Shown here piece by piece: positions 1 to 10,881 of a stretch of DNA of 64,000 nucleotides (the first letter of the stretch is position 1; each line of letters begins with the position of its first letter). Under the pieces are notes generated by a model. That model was given only the letters and a program-made list of their open reading frames with translations. It was not told where the DNA came from and did not search any database. The position numbers were made by a program, and so were the translations under genes. Origin of the DNA: Micrasema longulum (Eukaryota; Arthropoda; Insecta; Trichoptera; Brachycentridae); the NCBI GenBank assembly GCA_022494885.1, contig JAGVSM010002796.1, positions 1-64,000 of the forward strand, given 5' to 3'.

Positions 1-190
1 TATATTTTTAATCCTAATCACAAAATTGTTTTTGTTTAAAAATGTTGTCAATCCACTCTTTTAAAATATATAATAACCTACTTAATTGTTTCATTTATTA
101 AAATAGTAGATATTTTTTAATAGTGATAATTTGTTAACATATTCTCAACAACTCTATCTTTGTTGAAAAAATACATAAAATTTAAAAAAA

Positions 191-290
191 TATTTTGAGT
201 GTGTCTAAATATTTTAGGGAGTCATTCGGATTAACAAATTACAACAGAGATGGAGAAAGTTTTAGAGAAGAGAATATTAAAGTCAACCAT
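191..290 (+). repeat. Fold-back repeat fragment (family F)
   Basis: Diverged piece of the family described at 28620-29515. It keeps the ACAACAGAGAT terminal motif and the downstream AGAGAA...AATATTAAAGTC block, preceded by a degenerate TTTTGAGTGTGTC segment. No coding capacity. Confidence 0.5.
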
Positions 291-540
291 CATTAATATG
301 AAAAATCTTCAATTGAATTGAATTGAAAAAAAATAACTGAAGAAGTTTTTTCGAAATACTTTATAGTGTCTGTTAAATAATAATAAATAAATATATATAA
401 TATGATTAAAATAATGTTTAAAAAACCTAGTCTTAAAAAAACAATGTGTTCCACCGAAAACTCTTTAGACTCAGTGGGTAACAAATTTTCATATGTATTT
501 AAAAAATATCAAATAAACGCTGTACTGCAGCATTAAAACT

Positions 541-1185
541 GAAGGTATTTACAAGGCTAATGACCTGTCGTTGGCTGGTTTAAGTGGCCACTTTACACAC
601 TGTGTTACATTTACCATTTTGCTTATGTTTGTCATCAACATGTCATATCATTATCCTGTCATCAAAATCAACATTACCCAAATCTATTTTAAAGGAATCG
701 TTGCCTCTTTTCAGATCCGCACATTGCAAAAACATTTTTTGTAGTTGTAATGAATGGGAATTTTTCAAAAAGATTCACGTATTTTTATTTTTTCAATTTA
801 CATCTACTGCTTTCAATGTCCCGATCGCCGTCAGAGACACCTAAGTTAATACAGTCAATTTGTGTGTCACTCTCTATCAAATTTTCCCAATTCTGATGGC
901 GATGGGGTATGTTAGTTCATTAGTTTGTAAGTAAACCGGAAGAAACAAGTCCGATCGGGAGAACCTGAACCGTTACTACTCCTTCACCAGCCAAATAGTT
1001 CAAACTCAACTGGTGGAAGAATTGAAGAAATATGGATGTTCAAACATAGAAAAAATGGTAAATGTTACACAGTGTGTAAAGTGACCACTTAAACCAGCCA
1101 ACGACAATGAGCTCTGTAAATGCCTAGACTTCCATATTCCCGTCTCTAAAATGTTTTTCATCTCTGTTGTAATTTGTTATAAAAT
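541..1185. repeat. Fold-back element with inverted arms (family F)
   Basis: Arm 562-631 (GACCTGTCGTTGGCTGG, then the CCACTTTACACACTGTG core) recurs inverted at 1041-1109. The outer end at 1140-1180 carries the family terminus (CATCTCTGTTGTAATTTGTTA read on plus). The 640-1000 centre is not shared with the other copies I can see. The transcript could fold into a stem of about 70 bp. Confidence 0.7.
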
Positions 1186-1319
1186 TTGGATGAACTCCGT
1201 CCGGGAACAATCCAGAATTCATTTCCATAGGTTTTAAACATAAAAGAAAGAAAAGAAAGGTGTGTTCGTTTTTTTTCCAAAGTAAGAGGACAAGAGGATA
1301 CAAATAAAGGATAAATTAC

Positions 1320-1410
1320 TGGAATTATATTAGACGAAATGTTCAGGAAACAAGATTTGGGGACTGTGTGATTTCCAAAGCATCACAACTTTTGAACCAA
1401 ATTTTGAAAC
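1320..1410 (+). repeat. Short dispersed repeat shared with 36410-36497
   Basis: The block GTTCAGGAA...GTGATTTCCAAA...TTTTGAACCAA occurs here and near 36440-36490. A related lead-in (GGAGTCACAT) lies near 25728. Family unknown. Confidence 0.5.
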
Positions 1411-3011
1411 TTTATAAATTGAAATTTGAAAAAAAAAAATTGACTTCAATCATTAACTCTTGTGTGGCTGTGATGTCACACTAGTCGATATAGGACACAA
1501 GACTTAAATATCTCTCTTATTTTAAAAAATATATTAATTTGTATTTTTTGTAATCTTCAAATGAACATTTTCACAACCGACTTAGAAAGTCAAGATTCGT
1601 GATAATGTTTGAAACAAATTTCAATGGCCAGAAACAAATAAATATGAATCCCGGCGTATTAGTGGCGCGGCCATTGCAAATACCGTTTTCGCGGGAATTT
1701 AAAATTACAAATATAAAAATATTTTTTATGCTACCAATAATTAGCAAAAAAATATTTTTTCTATTGGTCAGTTTTATAGACCTTTATTACTTAAAAAATA
1801 TGTATTTCCCTATTCTAGGAAGAACTTTGATATGTCAAATGTGAGAAAAGGTTACGGAGCACTGTTCTAAGGTACAGATACTTATACCCGTATGCAGAGA
1901 CAAAGCTTAAGGTGAGGAGAGTACATTCTATTATCTTCACCTTCGGGTTATTCTCTGCATTTGAAATTAGAATGTACATTCCTCACCTTAAGTTATGTCT
2001 CTACATACGAGTATTAGTCAATAATGTTTTCTCCTTCATTTTTTTACATCAAATTAGTAATTATTTTAGAGCATCTTCACCGTATACTGCGTAAATATCG
2101 CGAGCAGCTTTGGAAGTTTTATTCCCTCGATTGGACTCAAACAGAGGGGTTGAAAATGCTCATATACCGTTTTTAAAGTTTGTAATAAAATTAAATAATA
2201 TTTTTAAAGTAAAAACCAGTAGTATGTATGTGTATGTATGTTTATATGTGTGCACACGTGTGAGTGTACGTATATGGAGATATATAAATCAACATACATG
2301 TACTAGTCTGCCTTACCACGGGTCTTCTCCTACTAGGCATTACTTTTTAATAAAAAAAAGTTTAAAGAAATCTTATATGGCAGAAAATTTTCTTTCGAAT
2401 GACCTATAACCTTTATCAAATTGTTTTATTTTTGGAGCTCATTTTTAAATTTAAAAAAAAAAACGGACACAACTTATGTTAACACCTAATACACTAAATA
2501 GACCGTTGTAAATTGACGTGGGAAATACCCTGTAACCGAGAGGATACGTATCACTTGATCTGCATCATCAAAGTGGCCGAATATTTTAAGTCTTTTATCT
2601 TTTCTTCAATTGAACGAATGTATCTATTGCTGATTTGGCTCATTTAGGTCAAAAATTTTCTTCCAAATTACGTATAACATTTACCATTTAGTTGTACTTT
2701 TGGTTTGTTTCAAAACCAGCACAAAAATACAACGCCATAGACAAAGAAAAACACTGTGCGATACAATCATGTTGATATAGCGTATCTATTATAAGTTTCA
2801 AACATTCCTTGTTTTGTCAAACCATCAGAATCAAGCGGAAGCGAAAATTCAATTTGAAATTTCGGGAAGTTTTGAAAGTTTCATCAGTTGAAAGTTTTGA
2901 AAAATGCCAGCCCCTCCTTAGTTCTGTTGTACCATTAGAAAAGTTTTAAACCACTTTATATTTTCTGTCAAAAATAACAAATCATCAATACCAAACCCTA
3001 GACCATACCTC
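1411..3011. other. AT-rich stretch, no gene recognised
   Basis: Only short chance ORFs were seen. A GTAT/TATG microsatellite lies at about 2223-2280. The 1860-2100 segment has a near-palindromic pair (CTTAAGGTGAGGA at 1909 against TCCTCACCTTAAG at 1980). Confidence 0.5.
2223..2282. repeat. GTAT/TATG microsatellite
   Basis: Imperfect run of TATG/TGTA tetramers, read directly. Confidence 0.7.
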
Positions 3012-3140
3012 ATGGTTCAAAGGGCACTGCATCAAAAAAGTACACGAAGTGTGTTTCAATCAAGTGTTACAGGAAGGTTAGGTAATCAGTCTTACGCTTC
3101 AGGTGCCAATCAAGTGACAGTAAAATACTTCATTGTAAGT
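3012..3140 (-). mobile_element. Degenerate SINE-A fragment
   Basis: Holds the SINE-A body motifs in minus orientation (GGCACTGCAT, then GGTAATCAGTCTTACGCTTCAGG, then CCA-rich sequence) but not the tRNA-like head. Compare the full copy at 10882-11147. Confidence 0.55.
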
Positions 3141-3228
3141 TCAATAATTATTTTATATTGTACTTGTATATTTCCAAATAAAATTATATTTTATTATTAA
3201 CGTTTGATTATTCTTTCTTTATATCAAT

Positions 3229-3275
3229 ACTAGCTTTTTCACGCGGCTTTTCGCGTGGCGGTCAGGAGAAATTAG
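3229..3275 (+). repeat. Fragment of the TACTAGCTTTT...GGCTTCGC repeat
   Basis: TACTAGCTTTTTCACGCGGC followed by TTTTCGCGTGG and AGGAGAAATTA. The same opening occurs at 33085. Repeats with this opening are common in insect genomes; the transposon they belong to is not resolved here. Confidence 0.45.
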
Positions 3276-3499
3276 TTTTGACATGCTTAAAGTAGTTGAA
3301 ATTACGTTCTTTTTAAAAGAAAACCTTGCAATGCGCAAAACAAAAGACAAACGAAAACATGAAACTCGCATGGATAGATCATCGATTATACTTAACTTGA
3401 CTCGCGGTTGACTTTGATATTTGGCGTTTGACCACGTGACCACGATAAACTAATCAATTTCCACTTGACTTGAGAATTGGAGAGCTCGTTGAAGTAGAT

Positions 3500-3686
3500 C
3501 GGGTTGTGGTCCCGTGGCTAGTGTCTCGGACTCACGGACCAAAGGTCCGTGGTTTGAATCCCACTCTACCCCAACTTGATTCCATTTTCTAATAGTGAGT
3601 TATTTACAACTCGAAAATGTCCCTCAAAATTAAATATTTGGGTAAATCATACGAACGCAAATATTTTTTTAATTTTTTTTTTTAAA
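3500..3686 (+). mobile_element. SINE-B, tRNA-derived, near full length
   Basis: tRNA-like head with an A-box-like GTGGCTAGTG region and a B-box-like GGTTTGAATCC at about 3551, then the family body (GAGTTATTTACAACTCG, GGTAAATCAT, AACGCAAATATTT) and a T-rich tail. Other copies lie at 21630, 24345, 29127 (minus), 38162 (minus), 38958 and 45702. It lacks a cloverleaf 3' end, so it is not a functional tRNA gene. Confidence 0.75.
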
Positions 3687-3689
3687 TAT

Positions 3690-3914
3690 GATATGAAGAG
3701 AAGTCTTACTTTCGAAGATGTCTCAAATGACAGACACTTCCAGAAAGTCAGAGACTTCATCTCTCTCCCTCACCCCGCGGAAAAATATCGAATAGATCAC
3801 GGCTACAATGATCAAACTCTACCTGAGATGGAACAAAATGAATTGACAATTTTCACTGATGGCAGTCTTTTAGACGGCAAGGTCGGTGCAGCGCAGTGGT
3901 GTGGTCCTAAATAA
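3690..3914 (+). mobile_element. LINE remnant, start of an RNase H domain
   Basis: The open frame ends with ELTIFTDGSLLDGKVGAAQW and then a stop. TDGS followed by G-x-VGAA is the opening strand of LINE and retroelement RNase H, including the first catalytic Asp. Downstream catalytic residues are absent, so this is a broken fragment. The upstream residues (KRSLTFEDVSNDRHFQ...) are compatible with the linker between RT and RNase H. RNase H suggests an I- or LOA-like clade, but the clade is not resolvable. Confidence 0.6.
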
Positions 3915-4084
3915 AATGTACCGGAGCGCACCGCCACCAATATGGTGAACTGGTAGGGAAGTTGGAGGTGGAGGTGGGGGGGATACATGTTTAGACTTTT
4001 GCCAGTTATCGGCAATAAATACGTTTGTTGTTATTTCGAATTGCTTAAAGAGACACAAGTAGATATTTTTTGAAACGTATTTCT

Positions 4085-4165
4085 TCCTGACCAGAGCCGG
4101 AGCGCCGCTCCGCTCAGATAAAAAGTGTTAGAGCGCCGCTCCGGTGCGCTCTAGCTCGACTACTC
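4085..4165. repeat. GC-rich palindromic repeat
   Basis: GGAGCGCCGCTCC occurs at about 4098 and the related GAGCGCCGCTCCGG at about 4132, in sequence otherwise under 35% GC. Each copy is nearly self-complementary. It may be the end of a hAT-like MITE, but I found no target duplication. Confidence 0.4.
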
Positions 4166-4724
4166 CACTGGTGCAGCGTTTGTACCGTTAGAAAGCTGCC
4201 ATCTAGAAAGCTCAAACTCGATGACTACTGTTTAGTGTTTCACATCACAATAATAAGGACAAAACATGATAACAGCACACAAAATGCCGTGACCTCCTCA
4301 AGTGAAACGGAAGCCCTACTAATGTATGTCAATAGTTTGGCTTCTCTTGAATGAGTTTTCTGTGGTTTTCTCTTCATTAAGCAATGCGGAGAAGTTCCTA
4401 TAAAGGTCCACAGCCGAAATTCCTTCCTTTTCCCAACACTTCTTTAATATAGATAGCCAGGAAATTAAATCCTTTTGTGAAATATAAACCTTGTACATTA
4501 TAAGCAAGGTCAATGCTGCAACTCCCATGTAAAAAAAAAAAATTCAACTGTGATCGGTAAAGTTGGTTAAAGACTTTTTGTCGTCATGATAAATATCTAT
4601 GATTGAGCTGAATGTGGATAAATAATACGATTTTGTTAATGCAAAAGAACCAGAAACATGGAATTTTTTTGCTGTTGATATATTTCCACTTTCAGGTAAA
4701 AATTCTGAAAAAGTAAATTACGCT

Positions 4725-4870
4725 ATATATTGTATTGGTTGGCGCGTTCACCTTAATTGATGTTCCGGGCTTAATTTCTGACAGGGTCGACGTAAAATAT
4801 ATATTTATTTTAAGAGTGGTTTAACACTGCAATATTTCACTGACCCGGGGCTGGCACCCGAAGATTGCAT
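4725..4870 (+). mobile_element. SINE-D (tRNA-like) degenerate copy
   Basis: TGTATTGGTTGGCGCGTTCACC resembles an A-box region, and the B-box position reads GGGCTTAATTTC, decayed. The tail (ATATTTCACTGACCCGGG, GGCTGGCACCCGAAG) resembles the SINE-A body. A sister copy lies at 28258. Confidence 0.45.
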
Positions 4871-4914
4871 GTAATAAACAACCGAGATACGCTTATTTAT
4901 ACTCAATCAACTGT

Positions 4915-5092
4915 TACGCGAAGAAAATGCGATAAGTCCTACCCTTTAGGAGCCAGTCCAGAGATAAAGAAATATCGCAGTGTAGAACCACCTTAAAAAA
5001 CAATATTTCATGTTCACCCTTTCAGGAATTGAACCCGGGACCTCAAGCATGGTAGGCAAACACGCCGACCACTACAATGTGAAGTGGATGTT
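4915..5092 (-). mobile_element. SINE-A copy, minus
   Basis: Reading on minus: tRNA-like head ending at about 5088 (GTAGTGGTCGGCGTG), B-box-like GGTTCAATTCC at about 5028, then the GAAATATT body. The 3' portion is truncated. Confidence 0.65.
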
Positions 5093-5210
5093 CCTTCACT
5101 CTATTTTCTTTTTTAATTTTTTTATATTAAGTCATCAAAACTCGTCCAGGATTCTGGTTCTTTTGCACAAAACAAAGCTGTATTCCTTTACCCCCCTCTG
5201 TGCTTCTTAA

Positions 5211-5570
5211 TTTGATTTATTTTACTTTTTGCACATAATTCAAACTGCATATTGGCGGGCTTATTCTCAAATAGCAATATCTTTAACTTGACCAATAAAA
5301 TACAAGAGTTATTTATATCATTTATGTTTTAAAGCGTAATCAAAAGAAAATGAAATTTAAAAAAAAGATATTAAAAAATAGAAAAAACTTAAATTAACGA
5401 CTTTAAATTTATACTAGTAATTGGAAAAGGAAAGACGATATGAAGATTGATTAAGGAAGAGAAAAGAGATATTTCTTCAGACTTGATTAAGAGATAATGG
5501 AGAGATAGCTTTGATATTGGACGGGATATGATTCCACCGTCGAGCCACATGGACACTATATGAGTTAGAA
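5211..5570 (-). mobile_element. LINE 3' end, family L
   Basis: On minus it carries GTGGAATCATATCCCGTCC (end of the LINE C-terminal domain), GAAATATCTCTTTTC and a terminal block containing TTGGTCAAG, GCCCGCCAAT and TGTGCAAAAAGTAAAATAAA. Sister copies are at 11650-11995 (minus), 19495-19850 (plus) and 20770-21105 (plus); all are 5'-truncated near the same place, as expected for target-primed retrotransposition. Confidence 0.6.
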
Positions 5571-5824
5571 AAGGAAAAGGAATTGTGGATTGGATTTAAA
5601 AGGGTGCTTTGAGAATTAAAACAAAAAAAGAAACCATGAGTTGATAAGCGTTAAAAATTGTCACTAAGGTATAAATAGGCGCATTAGAACTAAAAGGTAC
5701 GGTTAACAGAAGTGAGAGAGAGTTATAATCTATTCATATAAAGGAATGATAATAATTTTAATGTGAAGTTAGCTATTAAAAGTATTATGTATCTAAAAAA
5801 AATAAAGTCAATATAATAACTTAC
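5571..5824 (-). other. nrf-6-like: Start of NRF intron 2, no recognised feature
   Basis: The exon 2 donor GTAAGT reads on minus from 5824. Downstream intronic sequence is AT-rich with no further exon seen. Confidence 0.6.
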
Positions 5825-6054
5825 GTATATTTTATCCAAAACATTACTGTAAGGATCAAAGGTATCCTTAAACTCTGTCCTTCTGAAGTTCGACGAGAGG
5901 ACATCAACTGACACGTCCGCCAAGCAGTACTGTCGGCTTATTCCTTCCAAAGCCAATTTAGGTGCATGGGGTTGTATGCATTCGTCAAAGTTACCAAGTT
6001 GAAATGTTGATCCGTGTATATAACCAAAAGGCTGCTTCGCTGTAGCATCCCACA
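5825..6054 (-). CDS. nrf-6-like: NRF-6-like acyltransferase, exon 2 (second half of NRF domain)
   Basis: The exon gives residues 91-167 of the spliced protein when joined to exon 1 (30152-30422). Its acceptor is a T-rich tract then CAAG at 6058-6055; its donor is TAC followed by GTAAGT at 5824, phase 0. The spliced frame reads E-M-W-D-A-T-A-K, then GYIHGSTFQLGNFDECIQ and QYCLADVSVDV. These are NRF-domain hallmarks: the D-[AS]-[ST]-AK-x-P-x-G block, GNFDEC and the later Cys. With exon 1, Cys70, Cys116 and Cys134 can supply the extracellular disulphides. In this family the lumenal or extracellular NRF domain precedes a multi-pass acyltransferase-3 membrane domain; that part is not in the window and should lie beyond position 1. 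Substrate is unknown; the C. elegans founder affects fluoxetine response and yolk or lipid transport. Confidence 0.9.
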
Positions 6055-6386
6055 CTTGAAAAAAATAAGAAATTTTAATTGAATTATTCGTTTATTATAT
6101 TTTATTTATATATTTTACATACGACACTGAATACTGTTGTTTTCTATTAAAATACAGGAATCTCCATAAGTTATGACTAGGGTATTTCATAAATTTGCTT
6201 AGAGAAATTTCCCTTTTACGGCCCCGGTAGTGTTCGGAATGAACAGGTTAAGTTCTCGAAAACGAAAGCCATTCTCAAGGGCCTTTAATTTGGATATTGA
6301 ATAAAGGAAGAGACCATTGCAGGAAACTGCTGCGAGACATTGAGTTGCTTTATTTATTATTTATTTGTTTTTTATCGTGTTTGCCA

Positions 6387-6560
6387 GGCCTCGATTACAA
6401 TCAGAACTTGCAGAGTTATTTTCAATTGCCTTAAGTAAAATCGATTTTTTTGTGCGAAAGTGTTCATATTTGTATAAAAAAATAATTATCATTTTCGAAA
6501 ACCTGTAATTGGATTGCATGTAAATTAGTCCAGTAGTTATTGAGTCCATAAAGGACAAAC
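6387..6560 (-). mobile_element. MITE-G, 3'-decayed copy
   Basis: Starts with GGCCTCGATTACAATCAG, the terminus of the MITE-G family (compare 17598-17825, minus orientation). The internal AAATCGATTTTTTTGTG and TTCATATTTGTAT blocks match; the far terminus is not recognisable. Confidence 0.55.
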
Positions 6561-7251
6561 ATAGTATGTTTGTCTTTTGTATAACATACATTCATTTATT
6601 TTTTAAAAGATTTAAAAAATTCTCATTGTTATTAAAAAGTATGCATTGCAGTGATAAAGTATAAAGCTTGCAAATAAATTTACGTACAGTCTATTCAAAT
6701 CTTTAATAACCTTTGTTTATGTACGCGTAATATTAAATTTTCATTCACAAGCGTACCTACGCAACCGAAAATTGATTTTTTAATTGGTTTAGTGACAGGT
6801 ACTAACATTTCAATATAAGCTATCAAACATTCAAATGCAATTTATGTACCAACATTGTTTTGTTTTTTTAACGCACATTTTGAAGAATATACCGCGTGTG
6901 ATTGGCAATCCGTTATAGCAAAAAAAAAAAAACAGTATCCCTGCAACAACCAAAATTAATTTGTCATCATCAGTTTGTTGGTTTGTTTAACCCAGTTTCG
7001 TTAGCCATTTCAAGCCGGGTATACATTCAAATAAACAAAAAAAATAAGATTTATTTACTAACACATCTACTAAAATAAAAAAGCGGTTAGTTCATTTTTT
7101 AACTACTCACGTTCCTAAGTTACGTATTTTATTTTGACAGCTGGCTTCTGGCTGGTTAGTTTTTTTTTTATATCAAGCTAGTTGAAAATTAAATTCATTT
7201 TTATAAAATTAAACTAATTTGATAGAACAAAATTATTTTTTTTAAAAATGC

Positions 7252-7273
7252 AACGAGCTTTTTAAAGCTCGTT
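7252..7273. other. Near-perfect 22-bp palindrome
   Basis: AACGAGCTT and AAGCTCGTT face each other across a TTTA centre. No other context suggests a terminator or a protein-binding site. Confidence 0.4.
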
Positions 7274-7501
7274 CATGAGCGTTGTTATTTTTTATCAGTT
7301 TAAGAATAGAAATTTTATGATTTAAATTTATTTTTTTGTTAGCAAATTTCCCATATTTTTTTAATACCTCAATATTTGAATTAAAAATATTTTCGCACTC
7401 TTCAGGGTTTATGTACTACTATCAAAGGTCATTTAAATTTGATATTTGGTTAGACAACTTGAATTGACAGACGCCTAATATTTACTTCAGTAGACACGAA
7501 A

Positions 7502-7680
7502 ATGACACCAGAGCATATAGGAACTGCATTTTTATACTAATTTGAACCAAGAAATACAAATAAAGCATTTAAATCGATTCAAGATATTCTTAGCGAAAAT
7601 GCTGTATCGTACAACATAAGTAACTGTTGGTTTAAATCTTTCAAAAAATTATTTCTCTCTGATCAACAACCTAAGCCCAG
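7502..7680 (+). pseudogene. Mariner transposase N-terminal remnant, left part
   Basis: Reading from ATG at 7502 gives MTPEHIGTAFLY, an in-frame stop, then FEPRNTNKAFKSIQDILSEN followed by AVSYNISNCWFKSFKKLF and DQQPKPR. This fits the mariner helix-turn-helix region (F-K-x-G-x-x-A-A...-I-x-x-V-x-G-E-x-x-x-x-x-x-x-x-WFKRF...-D-x-x-R-S-G-R-P). The conserved W-F-K and the spacing are preserved. The early stop and the interruption at 7680 make it non-functional. Confidence 0.7.
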
Positions 7681-7846
7681 GACCCGATTACAATGGGAAG
7701 TTAACATTTATTTTCAATTTAATATACGAAGTTAAATTAAGTTTTTCGTTTGAAAAGCAGAATATGCATACATTTTTTTACTCCAAACATTTTTATTTAC
7801 AGACAGTCAAAGATATATCTGTTAACTTTACATCGTATTCGGGGCC
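7681..7846 (+). mobile_element. MITE-G inserted in the mariner remnant
   Basis: A 166-bp element opening GACCCGATTACAATGGGAAG and closing ...CATCGTATTCGGGGCC. The ends are inverted copies (about 25 bp, imperfect). Flanks are CAG on the left and CAA on the right, consistent with a decayed 3-bp target duplication. It splits the mariner reading frame, so it is younger than that copy. Confidence 0.7.
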
Positions 7847-7995
7847 CAAGAAGCCCTGAAAAGTGCGTTAAAGATGATTTGCACAAGCCGCTGGCTGAGA
7901 ATTTGGCAGAATTTAAAAAATCTGTTAATTTCTTTTGTACCTTCAGTATACAAAATGTTTTTTGTATCCGCAGGAATTAATTCAGGTTCGGAAAG
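7847..7995 (+). pseudogene. Mariner transposase remnant, right part
   Basis: After the MITE the frame resumes as RSPEKCVKDDLHKPLAENLAEF, matching the basic linker and second helix-turn-helix lead-in of mariner transposases. It then drifts and stops at 7978. No DD34D catalytic region follows. Confidence 0.5.
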
Positions 7996-8763
7996 ATAAA
8001 TTACTTCCAAAATCAGTAATTAGGACATAAGATCATTACTACATAATTTAATTCAGAGTATCATGTTTGCACTTCGGCAACTTAGCCCATGCATGACCTA
8101 TGTTAACATTGCTGTGGTATATTCATATGTCAATACTGCTAAATATTATATTGGTCTAAGTCAATACTGAGTATTACATTATCCATAATGAATGTTGACA
8201 TGGGCCAATTATTACCAAATACAGATAATTAGGATAGATACCTACCTCAATAGAGGTAAGTAAAATATGAGATATTGTTTATTCAACATAAATTAAGCTA
8301 TAGAAAACCTAAAAATGTAGGCATTAAAAGAGCTTATTTTTTTAAAATTTAAAATTTTTTGGTATAATTATACCTTTTTACAGGTACAAAATTTTTCAGG
8401 CGTTGCGTTGTGCCGAGCGTTGAACGAGATGTTTAAAAGAACATGTTATATCAATAGCAAAAAATTCGTCAATTAAAAAATGTGTTTTATGAGAGTAGTA
8501 ATATAGTGTTTAATATTTTTTTTATTTATTCTTATTTTAAAAGAAGCCGTTTAAATATTACAGTGGTAACGATATAATTATTTTTTAGGCGTGTTCGTTT
8601 TAAAACCCGAAAATTGTGCAATGACGATTACATCATTAGAATCGCCAAAGTTTGCTTTAAATATTTGATATGTAATTATTAACGTTATTTTCAATTAAAA
8701 AATATAGCACATTTTAGTATTAACAGTTACAAATAATCATGAAAATAACAATAAATAATATAG
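7996..8763. other. AT-rich intronic sequence
   Basis: No gene, RNA or repeat structure recognised. Confidence 0.5.
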
Positions 8764-9170
8764 GCTATATAACGCCTGCATAACACCTATTCTCTTCTAC
8801 GGATGCAAATCGTGACACCTAACCAGGGCCAAAAACAGCAAAATTCTGAGTTTTGAGAATAGGTGTCCCGTAATAATTTTGGGTGTGCGGTGGTTTGACT
8901 TTGTGAGGAATGAAGTAATATGAGAATGGACGTCCGGTGACCGGTGATAACTGTCGATACGGTTGGCCAGGCCATATACTGCAGATGCTTCCCGAGAGCC
9001 TTATCCACGCTTGCCTACTTTACAAAGCATCAGTTTCTCGACGTCCTGGACGTCCACTGCTGACTGTTTGTCGGCATTTTATGTCGGAACTTCGGGACGA
9101 GAACCTGACTTGGGTAGACGCAAAAGAGTTATCAGCCAATAGAGGTGCATAGGGGCTCTTTGTGAACATA
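8764..9170 (+). mobile_element. LINE C-terminal remnant (family M)
   Basis: One frame gives LYNACITPILFYGCKS, a stop in place of W, then HLTRAKNSKILSFENRCPVI and ILGVRWFDFVRNEVI. A second frame gives YGWPGHILQMLPESLIHACL, then RRPGRPLLTVCRHFMSEL and ANRGA. These are the post-RT domains of LINE ORF2 (thumb, R-W-x-GH-x-x-RM, RPGRP, terminal ANRGAW). Frameshifts and stops show decay. A second copy lies on minus at 21240-21625. Confidence 0.7.
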
Positions 9171-9509
9171 GAATGTTAATAATGATGAAAGTGCAATGGA
9201 TCAACTAGATTAGAAATGAATGAAATAGCAATGAATTAAATAGATTTTTGGGGAAAATGTATATAATGCCAAATTTATCGATCTGCGAATGTTCCATTTT
9301 ATTCGCACGTCAAACGCGTAACTTTGACAGTAAAAAATAGCCTGAATTGTCACAAAACGAGAATGAATATAAAGCAGTTTTTCGATCTTATAAATAACAG
9401 TTATCTGTTCGATAAAAATAAGTGATGTGTCCCAAATGCGAAGATCGGTATCAAATGGTTGAAATCGATCACTTATCTAACTGATGACAGTCCTTCGTAA
9501 CACTAGAAT

Positions 9510-9605
9510 CTTCCATGTTGTAATTTCAGACAGTACTCTTATCACTTCCATCTCCGTCAAATTTAATGAAAGCGTCGGTACGCAGATTGCTTTACCGAAA
9601 ATAAA
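9510..9605 (-). mobile_element. Short fragment of the CR1/L2-type LINE
   Basis: TCAGACAGTACTCTTATCAC and the following AAAGCGTCGGTACGCAGATT match 53490-53575 of the long LINE copy, RT box 2 region, same strand. Confidence 0.65.
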
Positions 9606-9764
9606 CCATGTTGGCACTAGACCTCCATCTCTGTTTTAAAACGTATTAATACTGATATAAATAGTTATTTTCCAATAGTATGTAATTTTCACTTAAAATT
9701 AAGATTAAAATAGAATATAACTAAACAATACTGGCAACATTTTACAATGAGAATGTAATGATGT

Positions 9765-9960
9765 TGGAAAAAGTTCAAAATAAATTTCTCAAATTTATTA
9801 ATTTTAATCTTAATTTTCTAGCTGCACAGATTGACCATATTGAGTTATTTAACATTTTAAAGTCTTCTGTGCAAATTTATCTACAACAAACTACAGCGTA
9901 CACTTGCCATTGAAGAGAATTCATGCGTTTGCTAATGCATCTGACAATGGTATAGATATA
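9765..9960 (+). mobile_element. LINE C-terminal fragment
   Basis: The frame reads LEKVQNKFLKFINFNLNFLA, then DHIELFNILKSSVQIY. It resembles the LE-x-VQ-x-KFLR segment that follows RT in jockey-like LINEs. Short and decayed. Confidence 0.45.
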
Positions 9961-10881
9961 TTTAATATAACACTTTTTAATTTTAAAAGGTAGTGTATCA
10001 ATTTATTATCTACAAATTTAAAGTTAAAAATACTACTTTTATGTAGATTTAAATTGTGTACCTTTTAACTTATATCTGAATTCTTAATTATTATTCTTAA
10101 CTCATTTGATTTTAAGATTTTAAAATATAAGTGATGGAAACAATGCACTTTTGTTCTCCTCACTGCAATATATGTATGTATTCTCGCTATTCAATTTCAC
10201 TAGGTACATTTTTGTAAAATACATTTTCGATTTTAAATTTACATATGTAAATTAAGTATAAGCCTACAAGGTGTTTAAATTAAGTTAACAAACAATAACA
10301 TTTGATTTTCAGACAGTTTATAAATGTGTAAATAAATTTTCTTTAATTTAAGACAGAATTTAAGACAGATGGATTGTTTTATAGTATAAGTAATATTGAG
10401 AGTTGAGAGGAAGGATTTCTTAATAAAAGCAATTTTAACGATAGAAATTTGAACGTATAATATATTTTCTTATTTGATTATAATCCAGATATCTTTTCTC
10501 AATCCAATGGAGTGCATATTATGTACTTCTGGATTACCTTCTTTCAGCACAAAGATGCAAGGCTACCAGATTACAGAGAGCTCCTTCGGGCAGCTTTTCT
10601 CGTTGATAAATCTGTTTTTTTTCCGTGCATGTGGTGAGCAAGCCATTATACAGATTTTTTAGTTTGAGATAAATCCAAATATTTTACGTGGCACTTTTAT
10701 TTATTCACGGCAAAATAATGCAAGGATTTTATATTATTCTCGAAATATTAAGCAAGTTGCGCTTACATAAACTTATCTGTCCTAGTGTAAGTAATGAACT
10801 TATTGACAAACGTATTTTTCTAGTGTTGCCATAGAAATATAATTTACATATGTAAATTTATTCTGAAGTAGTCAAACTCAT
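9961..10881. other. AT-rich intronic sequence
   Basis: No gene recognised; ORFs are short and unlike any family I know. Confidence 0.5.

Noticed and set aside
4319..4528. 69-codon minus ORF as a third NRF exon
   Set aside because: No NRF or acyltransferase-3 motif (no Cys pair, no matching splice phase); the peptide is unlike that family.
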